From: Roseivivax sediminis
GTDB lineage: Bacteria; Pseudomonadota; Alphaproteobacteria; Rhodobacterales; Rhodobacteraceae
Direction of reading: 5' to 3'
Assembly: GCF_900112685.1 (NCBI RefSeq)
Contig: NZ_FOMS01000008.1
Coordinates: forward strand, 185,680-249,679
DNA: 64,000 nucleotides
Within the stretch, counting starts at the first letter, position 1; the number at the start of each line of letters is the position of its first letter. A program made the position numbers and the translations under genes. Below the pieces are notes generated by a model. That model did not search any database and was not told the DNA's origin. It worked only from the letters and a program-made list of their open reading frames with translations. This document shows positions 35,813 to 44,621 of this stretch, piece after piece.

Positions 35813-35894
35813 CAGGCGAAAGGGCCGCACCGGTCCCCGGCACGGCCCCTCGCGAAGCGGTTCGTAGGGTGGACGATCCGCCCACCCGGCCCCG

Positions 35895-37445
35895 TCAGTT
35901 GAACTTCTTGATCTCGCCCGAGCGCAGGCGCTTGACGTAATGGTCAAGCTCCCCGCGCACGATCGGCATCAGAAGGTAGAGCGCGATCACGTTCACCACC
36001 GCCATCGAGAACAGCATCGCGTCCGAGAAGTCGATCACCGGCCCGAGGCTCGCCGCCGCGCCTATGACGATGAAGACGCAGAAGATGAACTTGAAGATCA
36101 GCTCCTTCACCTTTCCCTCGCCAAATAGGTAGGTCCAGGCCTTGAGCCCGTAATAGGACCACGACAGCATCGTCGAGAACGCGAACAGCACCACCGCGAC
36201 CATCAGCAGCACCGGGAACCACGGCAGCGCCCGCGCATAGGCCGCCGATGTCAGCGCGACGCCCTGCACCTCCCCCTCGGTGGAGATCCGGCCCGCCTCG
36301 GAGTTCCAGACGTAGAGCCCGGTCTCCGGATCGAGGTTCAGGACCCCGGTGATCACGATCACCAGCGCCGTCATCGTGCAGATGACCACCGTGTCGATGA
36401 ACGGCTCCAGCAGCGCGACGTAGCCTTCCGTCACCGGCTCCTTGGTGCGCACGGCGGAGTGGGCGATGGCGGCCGACCCGATGCCTGCCTCGTTGGAGAA
36501 CGCGGCCCGCCGGAAGCCCTGGATCAGCGCCCCGGTGAACCCGCCGACGACCCCGAGCCCGGTGAACGCGCCGACGAAGATCTGCCCGAAGGCCCACAGG
36601 ATCATGTCGTAGTTCATGATCAGGATCAGCAGCGACACGATCACGTAGAAGATGCCCATGAAGGGCACCACCTTCTCGGTCACCTTGGCGATGGACTTCA
36701 GCCCGCCCGCGATCACCAGCCAGACGATGACGGCCAGCACGATCCCGGTGATGAAGCCGGGAAACTCCCCGACGACGTTGGCGATCTGCGAATGCGCCTG
36801 GTTGGCCTGGAACATGTTGCCGCCGCCCAGCGCGCCGAGGATGGTGAAGAAGCAGAACAGCACAGCCATGACCGACCCGCCGGGCAGGCCACGCTCCTTG
36901 AAGCCCTTGACCATGTAGTACATCGGCCCGCCCGACACCGTGCCGTCGGGATACTCGTTGCGGTACTTCACGCCCAGCGTGCACTCGGTGAACTTGGTGG
37001 CCATGCCGAAAAGCCCGGCGATGATCATCCAGAACGTCGCGCCCGGACCGCCGATGCCGATGGCGACCGCGACCCCGGCGATGTTGCCCAGCCCCACGGT
37101 CCCCGACAGCGCGGTGGCGAGCGCCTGGAAATGGCTGACCTCGCCCGCGTCATTGGGGTCCGAATAATCGCCCTTCACCAGCTTGATCGAATGGGCGAAG
37201 CCCTTGAGCTGGATGAAGCCGAAGTAGAAGGTGAAGATCAGCGCCGCGACCACGAGCCAGAGCGCGATCCACGAGAAGTTCGTGCCCGGCAGGTCGGCGA
37301 AGATCAGCGCCACGTACCAGCCGGTATAGTCGGCGAAGATCTGGTTGATGGTGGCGTCGATGCCGCCGACGGGCTCGTCCTGCGCCAGCGCGGGAAGGGC
37401 CAGAAGCGGCCATGCGGCGAGGGCCGCGACAAATCGCTTGAACAT
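35895..37445 (-). CDS. Sodium:alanine (glycine) symporter, AGCS family
   Basis: 516 residues. N-terminal signal-like segment (MFKRFVAALAAWPLLALPAL, AQD) before the transporter, then ~11 helices of the AGCS/LeuT-like fold. Family markers: ALSGTVGLGNIAGVAVAIG, GGPGATFWM, TVSGGPMYYMVKG and the signature AFSNEAGIGSAAIAHSA. Imports L-alanine or glycine with Na+ (or H+). The ATG at 37445 is preferred; the frame runs on upstream but homology ends there. Follows the uspA-like gene by 26 bp, likely one operon. Confidence 0.94.
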   Translation of the reverse strand: MFKRFVAALAAWPLLALPALAQDEPVGGIDATINQIFADYTGWYVALIFADLPGTNFSWIALWLVVAALIFTFYFGFIQLKGFAHSIKLVKGDYSDPNDAGEVSHFQALATALSGTVGLGNIAGVAVAIGIGGPGATFWMIIAGLFGMATKFTECTLGVKYRNEYPDGTVSGGPMYYMVKGFKERGLPGGSVMAVLFCFFTILGALGGGNMFQANQAHSQIANVVGEFPGFITGIVLAVIVWLVIAGGLKSIAKVTEKVVPFMGIFYVIVSLLILIMNYDMILWAFGQIFVGAFTGLGVVGGFTGALIQGFRRAAFSNEAGIGSAAIAHSAVRTKEPVTEGYVALLEPFIDTVVICTMTALVIVITGVLNLDPETGLYVWNSEAGRISTEGEVQGVALTSAAYARALPWFPVLLMVAVVLFAFSTMLSWSYYGLKAWTYLFGEGKVKELIFKFIFCVFIVIGAAASLGPVIDFSDAMLFSMAVVNVIALYLLMPIVRGELDHYVKRLRSGEIKKFN

Positions 37446-37471
37446 GGGAAGATCCTTCAGGCTGGGCCGCG

Positions 37472-37906
37472 TCACGGCACGATGGTGCAGGGCAGAGTTG
37501 CGATCTGCACGAGCGTTCCGGCGGTGGAGCCGAACATCCGTGCCGCGAGCCCGCCATTGCCGTCGCGTCCGACGACGATCTGCGTGCCGCCGGTGTCGCT
37601 GGCGATCTTCAGCAGGATCTCCGCCGAATGGCCGTAGCGGATCGCCGTCTCGATGCCGAGCCCGCTCTTCTCGAGCTTCTCGCGCACCGGGCCGATAACG
37701 TGCGTCTCGGCCCGTTCGAGCTCCTGCGTCCGCCGCATGTGTCGCTCTTCGACCTCTTCCTTGGTGAGGAAGGAATACGGCGACCATTCCAGAACATGCG
37801 CGATGACGAGACTGGCATTCTGCGCCTTTGCAGCGGCGACGGCGTAATCGAGCGCCCGCCGCGCCGCCGGTGAGCCGTCATAGCCCACCACCATTTTTCC
37901 CGGCAT
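37472..37906 (-). CDS. Universal stress protein (UspA family)
   Basis: 144 residues, one Usp domain. ATP-binding residues are seen: VVGYDGSPAARRALDYA at the start and VVGRDGNGGLAARMFGSTAG near the end (the G-2x-G-9x-G(S/T) motif), so an ATP-binding subtype. AAGGAGGT lies before the ATG at 37906, an unusually strong ribosome binding site. Co-directional with the alanine symporter; a Usp next to a transporter often modulates it (inference). Confidence 0.94.
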   Translation of the reverse strand: MPGKMVVGYDGSPAARRALDYAVAAAKAQNASLVIAHVLEWSPYSFLTKEEVEERHMRRTQELERAETHVIGPVREKLEKSGLGIETAIRYGHSAEILLKIASDTGGTQIVVGRDGNGGLAARMFGSTAGTLVQIATLPCTIVP

Positions 37907-38123
37907 TCAGACCTCCTTGATCCCTGTTGGTATTTTTTGGTCGGTCGTAAGGAGCATTGCGACGCCGCAAACACGGTTCTGTCAATCCCGGCGTGTGCCG
38001 AACGGGCACACGGACACCCGTTTCGCACGGCCTCGCGCCAAGCGACGGCACCCGGCCTCCGCGCGCAAAGACAAGACAGGCCCCACGGCACAAGCCGGGC
38101 CAAGGCCCCGCGTGCCCTTGGCA

Positions 38124-38291
38124 CAAGCCGCGCATCGCCGGGCCGCGGATCGGCGATCCCGGCCGTCGAGCGGCAGCGCTTTATGTCAGCCAAATCGGCA
38201 AGCCGCCGGAGCGAAGCGCCCAGTGTTAACCAATCGCCGGTCCGGGGGGCGGCCCGGCGATGCGCGGCGGCCTGCGGCCTTGGTTCCGCGC
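38124..38291 (-). repeat. Dispersed intergenic repeat, family 1, copy D (inverted)
   Basis: Read on the minus strand from 38291 it follows the same order as the other copies: CGGAACCAAGGCCG, CGCCGCGCATCGCCGGGCCG, CGGACCGGCGATTGG, GGCTGACATAAAGCGC, GATCGCCGATCCGCGGCCCG. It lies in a 432-bp gap between uspA and the phosphoesterase gene. The gap's first ~215 bp (37907-38123) hold only the uspA leader and no visible gene. Confidence 0.85.
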
Positions 38292-38338
38292 GGGGACACC
38301 GCTCATCCGTAGCACAAGCCGCGCAGCACCGGCCTCCC

Positions 38339-39052
38339 TCAGCCCGGCAGCAGAGGCTCCCGACCGCCCTCGGTCAGCAGCGCCACGTCGCGCCCGTGGA
38401 TCACCGCCGCGCAGAGCAGGCGCTCGAAGCCCGCTCCGCCGTCGAGGTTCACCCGGTTGCCGCGATGCACCGGTCCCTCGGTCGCCGTGTGCCCGTGCAC
38501 CACCAGCCGCCCGTGCTCGCGTGCATCCTCCAGGAACGGCGTGCGGATCGTCACCAGCTCCCACGGGTCCTGCGCCTCCAGCGGCACGCCCGGCCGGAGT
38601 CCCGCATGCACGAAGATCTGCGCCGCCGTCTCGTGCACGCGCGGCAGCCGCGCCAGCCAGGCCCGGTGCGCCTTCGGCACCGCCTCCGCCGCCGCCGCGC
38701 GCAGCCCGGCGATGCTGCCGCCGGTCTCGATCCCGTAGGAGGCCAGCGTCGCGCGACCGCCGAGATTGTCCGACAGCCAGGCCCGCGCCTCGGTCTCCTC
38801 CATCCCGCCGGGGTCGAGGAAATCCCGGAAGTAGAGATCGTGGTTGCCGGCCAAAGCGGTCCACGGCCGGCCCTCCGCCTGTCCCCGCGCGATCGTCTCG
38901 ATGACCGCGCGGCTCTCGGCCCCCCGGTCGACATAATCGCCCAGGAACACGACCGGCGCGCCGGCATCGGGATCGGCGTCGATCAGGCGCAGCACGCGCG
39001 ACAGCTGACCGTGCATGCCGTGAATGTCGCCGACGGCGAAGATCGCATCCAT
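38339..39052 (-). CDS. Metallophosphoesterase (PPP-type Ser/Thr phosphatase or Ap4A hydrolase-like)
   Basis: 237 residues. Calcineurin-like motif order: FAVGDIHGMHGQL (GDxHG), VFLGDYVDRGAESR (GDxVDRG), LAGNHDLYF (GNHD), IFVHAGLRPGV and VVHGHTATEG (HGH). This set is that of PPP-family phosphatases including bacterial diadenosine tetraphosphatase and PrpA-type enzymes; substrate undecided. ATG at 39052 begins at the metal-binding strand. Confidence 0.91.
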   Translation of the reverse strand: MDAIFAVGDIHGMHGQLSRVLRLIDADPDAGAPVVFLGDYVDRGAESRAVIETIARGQAEGRPWTALAGNHDLYFRDFLDPGGMEETEARAWLSDNLGGRATLASYGIETGGSIAGLRAAAAEAVPKAHRAWLARLPRVHETAAQIFVHAGLRPGVPLEAQDPWELVTIRTPFLEDAREHGRLVVHGHTATEGPVHRGNRVNLDGGAGFERLLCAAVIHGRDVALLTEGGREPLLPG

Positions 39053-39126
39053 CGGAAATCTCCAGGCGTGGGTCGAAACGCACCACGCCATCTAGCCCGC
39101 AACGCGCCCCGGCAACACCCGCGAGG

Positions 39127-40461
39127 TCAGCCCGCCAGCGCCGTCTCCGCCGCCGCCGCCACGCGCATCAGCCGCGCCTCACCGAGCGCCGCGCCCATCA
39201 GGCTGATCCCGCAGCTCTTCGCGCCCGTGGGCAGCGTCACCACCGGAAGTCCCATGAGATTGCCGACCCGCGTGTTGCGCAAGGCCAGAAGGTTCTCGGT
39301 CACGTAATACGGCCCGTCCTCCATCAGCCGCGCGGCATCCGGCGGCAGGCTCGGCACCGTCGGGCAGAGCACCGCGTCGAACGCCGCCGCCCGCGCCGCC
39401 CAGTCGCGCCGCGCGGCGTCCAGCCGCCGCCACGCCGCCACGTAGGCCGCGCCCGCCACGTCCTGCCCCGCCTCGAAGCGCTTGCGGATCGGCGCAAACA
39501 TGACATCGCCCTTCTCGGCGATGACATCGCCCCAGATCCCCCAGGCCTCCGTGGTGTAGAGGATGCCGGCCTGCCCCATCGGCCCCTCGATCTCTGGCGC
39601 GTCGATCTCCACGATCTCCGCGCCCGCCGCGCGCAGCCGCTCCAGCGCCTCGGCATAGGCCGCCGCCGGCCCGTCCCGCAAATCGTCCATCACGATGGTC
39701 CTGAGCGCCGCGAAGCGCCGCCCGGCGAGCCCCTCCGCCCCGGCCAGATCCGCCGCTTTCCCGCCTTCCAGCGCGGCGAGCATCAGCGCGCAATCGCCGA
39801 CGCTGCGGCAGAGCGGGCCGACCGTGTCGAAGCGTTCGGCCAGCGGCACGACGCCGGCATTGGACACCCGCCCGTGCGTCGTCTTGAGCCCCACGAGGTC
39901 GTTCCACGCCGAAGGCACCCGGACCGAGCCGCCGGTGTCCGAGCCCACAGCCGCGGCCGCCAGCCCGAAGGCCACCGACGCCGCCGCCCCCGAGGACGAG
40001 CCCCCCGGCACCGCCGCTTCGTCATTCACGCACGGCGGCGTCGCCGTCATCGGGTTGAGCCCGAGACCCGAGAACGCCAGCTCCGACATGTGCGTCTTGC
40101 CGAGGCAGACGAGCCCCGCCGCCGTGGCGTTCCGCAGCACCTCCGCGTCATGCTCCGGCACCCGGCCTTCGAGCAGTTTCGACCCCGCCTCGGTCGCCAC
40201 GCCGGCGGTATCGAAAAGATCCTTCCAACTCACCGGCACACCGTCGAGCGCGGACCGGCGTGCGCCTCGCTTCGCGCGCAGCGCCGCGGCCTCGGCCTCC
40301 GCCCGGCCGCGTTCGAACGTGGTGCGGGCGTAGATGCGGCTTGCGTGCTCATGCGCCTCGATGGCCGCCCGGAAGGTCTCGAACAGATCCACCGGGTCGA
40401 TCTCGCCCGCGCCGATGCCGGCGCCCAGCGCGCCCGCATCCATCCACCGCCATTCGTCCAT
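39127..40461 (-). CDS. Amidase (amidase signature family)
   Basis: 444 residues. The Ser-cisSer-Lys triad is present: Lys80 in PVSWKDLFD, the cis-Ser in PGGSSSGAAAS (~155-157) and nucleophile Ser179 in GSDTGGSVRVPS. Cleaves carboxamides or amide-linked substrates; not GatA, because no gatB/gatC is near and the length is short. Starts at ATG 40461, divergent from the UbiH-like gene. Confidence 0.92.
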   Translation of the reverse strand: MDEWRWMDAGALGAGIGAGEIDPVDLFETFRAAIEAHEHASRIYARTTFERGRAEAEAAALRAKRGARRSALDGVPVSWKDLFDTAGVATEAGSKLLEGRVPEHDAEVLRNATAAGLVCLGKTHMSELAFSGLGLNPMTATPPCVNDEAAVPGGSSSGAAASVAFGLAAAAVGSDTGGSVRVPSAWNDLVGLKTTHGRVSNAGVVPLAERFDTVGPLCRSVGDCALMLAALEGGKAADLAGAEGLAGRRFAALRTIVMDDLRDGPAAAYAEALERLRAAGAEIVEIDAPEIEGPMGQAGILYTTEAWGIWGDVIAEKGDVMFAPIRKRFEAGQDVAGAAYVAAWRRLDAARRDWAARAAAFDAVLCPTVPSLPPDAARLMEDGPYYVTENLLALRNTRVGNLMGLPVVTLPTGAKSCGISLMGAALGEARLMRVAAAAETALAG

Positions 40462-40550
40462 CGCCTCGTCCCCCTCCGGCTCTCTTGCCCACAGGGGTAA
40501 CGGCGCCGCGCCGCATGGACAATGCCGCCCGCGCGGTCATATTCGCCCTC

Positions 40551-41765
40551 ATGAGCCAGGACACCGATATCGCCATCGTCGGCGGGGGCCTCAACGGCCT
40601 CGCGCTGGCGCTCGCCTTCGCCCGCACGCCGCTGTCGGTCACGGTGATCGACGCCGCCCCGCGCGCCACCCACGCCGACCCCGCGTTCGACGGACGCTCC
40701 TACGCGCTCGCCCTCGCCTCGGTCCGGCTTTTGCGTGCGCTGGGGCTCTGGGACGGGCTCGCGGCGGACAGCCAGCCGATCCGCGAGATCAAGGTCAGCG
40801 ACGGGCGGGTCTCCGACGGCGCGGCGCTTCTTGGCCTGCACTTCGCTTCCGCCGAGATCGAGGAAGGGCCGATGGGCCACATGATCGAGGATCGCTACCT
40901 GCGCCGTGCGCTGCTCGATGCCGTGGACGCGGCCGAGAACATCACCCACCTGCCCGGAGAGACCGTCACCGCGCAGGAAGCCGGGCCGCATGGCGGGGCG
41001 CTCACGCTCGCCTCTGGCGGAACGGTCCGGGCGCGGCTGATCGTCGGCGCCGACGGGCGCGGCAGCGGCACCGCGTCGCGCGCCGGGATCGGGCGCACCG
41101 GCTGGGGCTACGGGCAGACGGCGCTGGTCTGCGCCATCGAACACGCGCGCCCGCACGAGGGCATCGCGCACCAGCTTTTCCTGCCGGCGGGGCCGCTGGC
41201 GATCCTGCCGCTGCCGGGCAATCGCTCCTCCATCGTGTGGACCGAGAAAACGGGTCTCGCCGAAGAGATCGGCGCGCTCTCCGAGGCCGATTACCTCCAC
41301 GTGCTGCGCCCCCGCTTCGGCGATTTCCTCGGGGAGATCGGGCTCGCCGGCGCGCGCTACACCTATCCGCTGTCGCTGTCGCTTGCGAAGTCCTTCACCG
41401 CGCCGCGCGTGGCGTTGGTGGGCGACGCGGCGCACGGCGTCCACCCCATTGCCGGTCAGGGCCTGAACGCGGGCCTGCGCGACGTCGCCGCGCTCGCCCA
41501 GGTGATCGAGGAGGCCCGCGCGAGAGGCGAGGACATCGCCGCCCCCGCGGTGCTGGAGCGCTACGCAAGCTGGCGCCGGTTCGACACGGCCTCGTTGGCG
41601 GCGGCCACGGACCTCTTCAACCGGCTGTTTTCCTCGGACGCGCCGGCGCTCCGGGCGCTGCGCGATCTCGGCATGCGCGGGGTGCAGGGGCTGCCGGGCC
41701 TGCGCCGCCGGGTGATCCGGGAGGCCGCCGGCCTGACCGGGGACCTGCCGGACCTGATGCGCTGA
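40551..41765 (+). CDS. UbiH/UbiF/COQ6 family FAD-dependent hydroxylase
   Basis: 404 residues. FAD motif AIVGGGLNGLALALAFA, mid-sequence VGADGRGS (DG motif) and the C-terminal ALVGDAAHGVHPIAGQGLNAGL (GDAAH) typical of class A flavin monooxygenases in ubiquinone synthesis. Probably hydroxylates the ubiquinone ring precursor at the membrane; which carbon is not clear because alphaproteobacterial UbiH, UbiF and UbiL differ in regiospecificity. Start ATG 40551; ATG 40515 is an in-frame alternative. Confidence 0.92.
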   Translation: MSQDTDIAIVGGGLNGLALALAFARTPLSVTVIDAAPRATHADPAFDGRSYALALASVRLLRALGLWDGLAADSQPIREIKVSDGRVSDGAALLGLHFASAEIEEGPMGHMIEDRYLRRALLDAVDAAENITHLPGETVTAQEAGPHGGALTLASGGTVRARLIVGADGRGSGTASRAGIGRTGWGYGQTALVCAIEHARPHEGIAHQLFLPAGPLAILPLPGNRSSIVWTEKTGLAEEIGALSEADYLHVLRPRFGDFLGEIGLAGARYTYPLSLSLAKSFTAPRVALVGDAAHGVHPIAGQGLNAGLRDVAALAQVIEEARARGEDIAAPAVLERYASWRRFDTASLAAATDLFNRLFSSDAPALRALRDLGMRGVQGLPGLRRRVIREAAGLTGDLPDLMR

Positions 41766-41808
41766 GGCGGGCCAGTCACCGCACGCGCTCCGCCCGAACG
41801 CCAACCCT

Positions 41809-41978
41809 GCGCGGAATCAAGGCCGAAGGCCGCCGCGCATCGCCGGGCCGCCCCCCGGCCCGGCGATTTGTCGACGCTGGCGTGCCGCTCGGGCGTCGCC
41901 CGGACGTGGCCGACATAAAGCGCTGCCGTTCAACGGTCAGGATCGCCGCGCCGCGGCCCGACGCTGCACGGCTACGCG
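41809..41978 (+). repeat. Dispersed intergenic repeat, family 1, copy C
   Basis: About 170 bp, closest to copy B: GCGCGGAATCAAGGCCG, a perfect CGCCGGGCCG / CGGCCCGGCG hairpin, GTGCCGCTCGGGCGTC, GCCGACATAAAGCGCTGCCG and CGCGGCCCGACGCTGC. It occupies half of the 346-bp gap between the ubiquinone hydroxylase gene and pmbA; the ~130 bp after it show only GC-rich sequence. Confidence 0.88.
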
Positions 41979-42111
41979 CCCGCTCCGTGCCTTTGAGGGG
42001 TAATGGGTCTCGCTAAGCGCCAGGGCCTTCAGCCCTCTCCGGGCCCCGACCCTTGCGCCTTTGCCCCCCGCCTTCTACCTCTTGCCGGACCCCGGCAAAC
42101 GAAGGCGATCC

Positions 42112-43458
42112 ATGTCCCACGACCTCTCCGCGCTCACCCAGGCCCTTCTGGACGCCGCCCGCCGGGCCGGCGCGGACAGCGCCGACGCGCTCGCCAGCGC
42201 CGGCACCTCGGTCGGCATCGACGTACGCGCCGGCAAGCTGGAGGAAGCCGAACGCGCCGAGCGCACGGAGATCGGCCTGCGCGTCTTCACCGGCCGGCGC
42301 GGCGCCGTCGTCTCGGGCTCCGACCTGCGCCCCGAGGCCATGACCGCGATGGCCGAACGCGCCGTCGCCATGGCCCGCGTCGCCCCCGAGGACCCCTTCG
42401 CCGGCCTCGCCGACCCCTCCGAGCTCGCCGCCACATGGGACGCCGCCGCGCTCGACCTCTGGGACCCCGCGCCGGAACCCGATCCCGCCGCGCTCGAGGA
42501 CGCCGCCCGCCGGGCCGAGGCCGCCGCGCTCGCCGCGGACGGCATCACCCGGATCGACAGCGCCTCGTCGTCCTACTCCGCGACCGAGATGCACCTCGCC
42601 GCGACCAACGGCTTCTCGGGCGGCTACCGGCGCACCGCGACCTCCGTCGGCTGCACCGCCATCGCGGGGGACGGCACGGGGATGGAGCGCGACCACGACG
42701 GCGACACCCGCACCCACGGCGCCGACCTGCGCACCCCCGAGGAGATCGGCGCGACCGCCGCCGCCCGCACGCTCCAGCGCATGAACCCGCGGCGCCCCAA
42801 GACCGGCGCCTACCCCGTCGTCTTCCACGAACGCGTCGCCGCCTCGCTCATCGGCCACCTCCTGGCCGCCGCCAGCGGGTCGGCCGTCGCCCGCGGCGCC
42901 TCCTGGCTGCGGGACGCGCTCGGCGCCGAGGTCCTCCCCTCGCACCTCTCGCTCACCGAGGATCCGCACCGCCCGCGCACCCTCGGCTCGCGCCCCTTCG
43001 ACGCCGAGGGGCTGGCGACACGCCCCCGCGACATCGTCGCCTCCGGTATCCTGCAATCCTACACCCTCGACCTCGCCGCCGCCCGCAAGCTCTCCCTCAC
43101 GCCCACCGCCAACGCCGCGCGCTCGCTCTCCTCGGGGCCGTCCCCCTCCCCCTGGAACGTCGCGCTCACCCAGGGCAGCCAGTCCCTCGACGACCTCCTG
43201 TCGGAAATGGGCACCGGCCTGCTCGTCACCGACCTCATCGGCGCGACGATCAACCCCAACACCGGGGATTATTCCCGCGGCGCCTCCGGCCTCTGGATCG
43301 AGGGCGGCATTCCGCAATACCCGGTCTCCGGCGTCACCATCGCCGGCGCCCTCCCGCAGATGCTCCGCACCATCGCCCCCGCGAACGACGCCCGCCCCTG
43401 GCTCTCCCGCGTCGTCCCCTCGCTCCGCCTCGAAGGGCTCACCCTTGCCGGCGACTGA
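42112..43458 (+). CDS. pmbA: TldD/PmbA family metalloprotease subunit PmbA
   Basis: 448 residues, PmbA (TldE) type. Seen: SVGIDVRAGKLEEAERAERTE, GLRVFTGRRGAVVSGSDL, PVVFHERVAASLIGHLLAA and the C-terminal TINPNTGDYSRGASGLWIEGG, the family signature. PmbA is the partner of TldD, which carries the HExxxH metal site; the pair degrades unfolded or modified peptides. No tldD in the window. The ATG at 42112 starts the homologous region. Overlaps the cysQ-like gene by 14 bp. Confidence 0.94.
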   Translation: MSHDLSALTQALLDAARRAGADSADALASAGTSVGIDVRAGKLEEAERAERTEIGLRVFTGRRGAVVSGSDLRPEAMTAMAERAVAMARVAPEDPFAGLADPSELAATWDAAALDLWDPAPEPDPAALEDAARRAEAAALAADGITRIDSASSSYSATEMHLAATNGFSGGYRRTATSVGCTAIAGDGTGMERDHDGDTRTHGADLRTPEEIGATAAARTLQRMNPRRPKTGAYPVVFHERVAASLIGHLLAAASGSAVARGASWLRDALGAEVLPSHLSLTEDPHRPRTLGSRPFDAEGLATRPRDIVASGILQSYTLDLAAARKLSLTPTANAARSLSSGPSPSPWNVALTQGSQSLDDLLSEMGTGLLVTDLIGATINPNTGDYSRGASGLWIEGGIPQYPVSGVTIAGALPQMLRTIAPANDARPWLSRVVPSLRLEGLTLAGD

Positions 43459-44218
43459 CCTGCCCCTCCTGATCGAGGCCGCCCGCGCCGCGGCCGAGAC
43501 CGCAACGCGCCACATCGGCGCCCCCCTCGACGTGCGCGAGAAGCCCGGCGGGCAGGGCCCCGTCACCTCCGCCGATCTCGCCGTCAACGACACGCTGGCC
43601 GAGGTGCTGCTCTCGGCCCGCCCCGCCTATGGCTGGCTGTCGGAGGAAAGCGGCCACGACCCCACCCGCATGCTCGCGCCGTCGACCTTCATCGTCGATC
43701 CGATCGACGGGACGCGCTCCTTCATCGACGGCGCCGACATCTGGGCCCATTCCCTCGCCGTCTGCGACGGGGGGCAGGTCACGGCCGCCGTCGTCTACCT
43801 GCCGCTGGTGGACAAGCTCTACACCGCGTCCCTCGGGCACGGCGCCTACCTCAACGGCACGCCCATCGCGCCCTCGGGCCGGACGGAGCTGAACGGCGCC
43901 CGCGTCCTCGCGACGAGCCCGAACATGGCGCCGAAGTTCTGGCCGAACGGAGTGCCCAACGTGAAGCGCTCCCACCGCCCCTCGCTCGCCTACCGGCTCT
44001 GCCTCGTGGCCGAGGGCCGCTTCGACGCGATGTTCACCTTCCGCGAAACCTGGGAATGGGACATCGCGGCGGGCACGCTGGTCGTGTCGGAGGCCGGCGC
44101 CCCCGTGACCGACGGCAAGGGCGGCGCGCTGCGGTTCAACACCGAGGGCGGGACGGTGGACGGGGTGTGGGCGGGGGTGAGTGGCGCTACTTGCCGAATC
44201 TTTCCATCAACTGATTAA
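43445..44218 (+). CDS. cysQ: 3'(2'),5'-bisphosphate nucleotidase CysQ / inositol monophosphatase family, altered C-terminus
   Basis: 257 residues. FIG/IMPase motifs: GWLSEESGHDPTR (metal Glu), VDPIDGTRSFIDG and WEWDIAAGTLVVSEAG (metal Asp). CysQ recycles adenosine 3',5'-bisphosphate from sulfate assimilation. Start TTG at 43445, overlapping pmbA by 14 bp. After VDGVWAGV the usual family ending (GPALHA-type helix) is missing and the reading frame runs into AT-rich island DNA, adding SGATCRIFPSTD. The last helix has probably been replaced by island insertion; activity may persist. Its last 32 bp overlap the PIN gene on the other strand. Confidence 0.9.
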   Translation: MPATDLPLLIEAARAAAETATRHIGAPLDVREKPGGQGPVTSADLAVNDTLAEVLLSARPAYGWLSEESGHDPTRMLAPSTFIVDPIDGTRSFIDGADIWAHSLAVCDGGQVTAAVVYLPLVDKLYTASLGHGAYLNGTPIAPSGRTELNGARVLATSPNMAPKFWPNGVPNVKRSHRPSLAYRLCLVAEGRFDAMFTFRETWEWDIAAGTLVVSEAGAPVTDGKGGALRFNTEGGTVDGVWAGVSGATCRIFPSTD

Positions 44219-44621
44219 CGATGTCAGCCGAATTTGTTGAGTGGAATACCCGACCCTTGGGTGAAAGAATCGCAGTATCTTTGAAGTCATCAACCAGAGC
44301 GCGATCGTCTGAGTATAACAAACGGCATCCTGACAAACGAGCAATAGCAATGATGTGATTGTCGTTAGATCTGATTCCGAGACCATCAACTACCGCAATC
44401 TCTTCTACCAAATCTTCATCAGCCACTCTAAGTGTGCGACCCGAACGCACCCACTCCACGATTAGATTTCGAAGCCCTGTCCCCATTAACTCACGCAAAA
44501 GATCCCCGCCCAGGACTACCGTTACTCTTTTTGCCTTTATCCGAGAGAGTATCTCTGGAGCATGCGCCGCTGGAGGCGAGCCAAAGTCTCCGGCCCGGTT
44601 CGCATCTATGATTAGCGGCAT
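44187..44621 (-). CDS. PIN-like domain protein, putative ribonuclease partner of the AAA ATPase
   Basis: 144 residues from ATG 44621 (or 145 from GTG 44624). The acidic pattern of a PIN nuclease is visible: Asp6 in PLIIDANRAGDF, Glu44 in DLLRELMG, Asp87 in SNDNHIIAIARLSGCRLL and Asp105/106 in YSDDRALVDDF. PIN domains cut RNA and are common toxins. The start overlaps the ATPase stop (TGATG, or GTGA with the GTG), so translation is coupled and the pair probably forms one system. Low G+C codon use marks transfer. Its 3' end overlaps the 3' end of cysQ on the other strand. I do not recognise a named family for this pair. Confidence 0.75.
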   Translation of the reverse strand: MPLIIDANRAGDFGSPPAAHAPEILSRIKAKRVTVVLGGDLLRELMGTGLRNLIVEWVRSGRTLRVADEDLVEEIAVVDGLGIRSNDNHIIAIARLSGCRLLYSDDRALVDDFKDTAILSPKGRVFHSTNSADIVNQLMERFGK

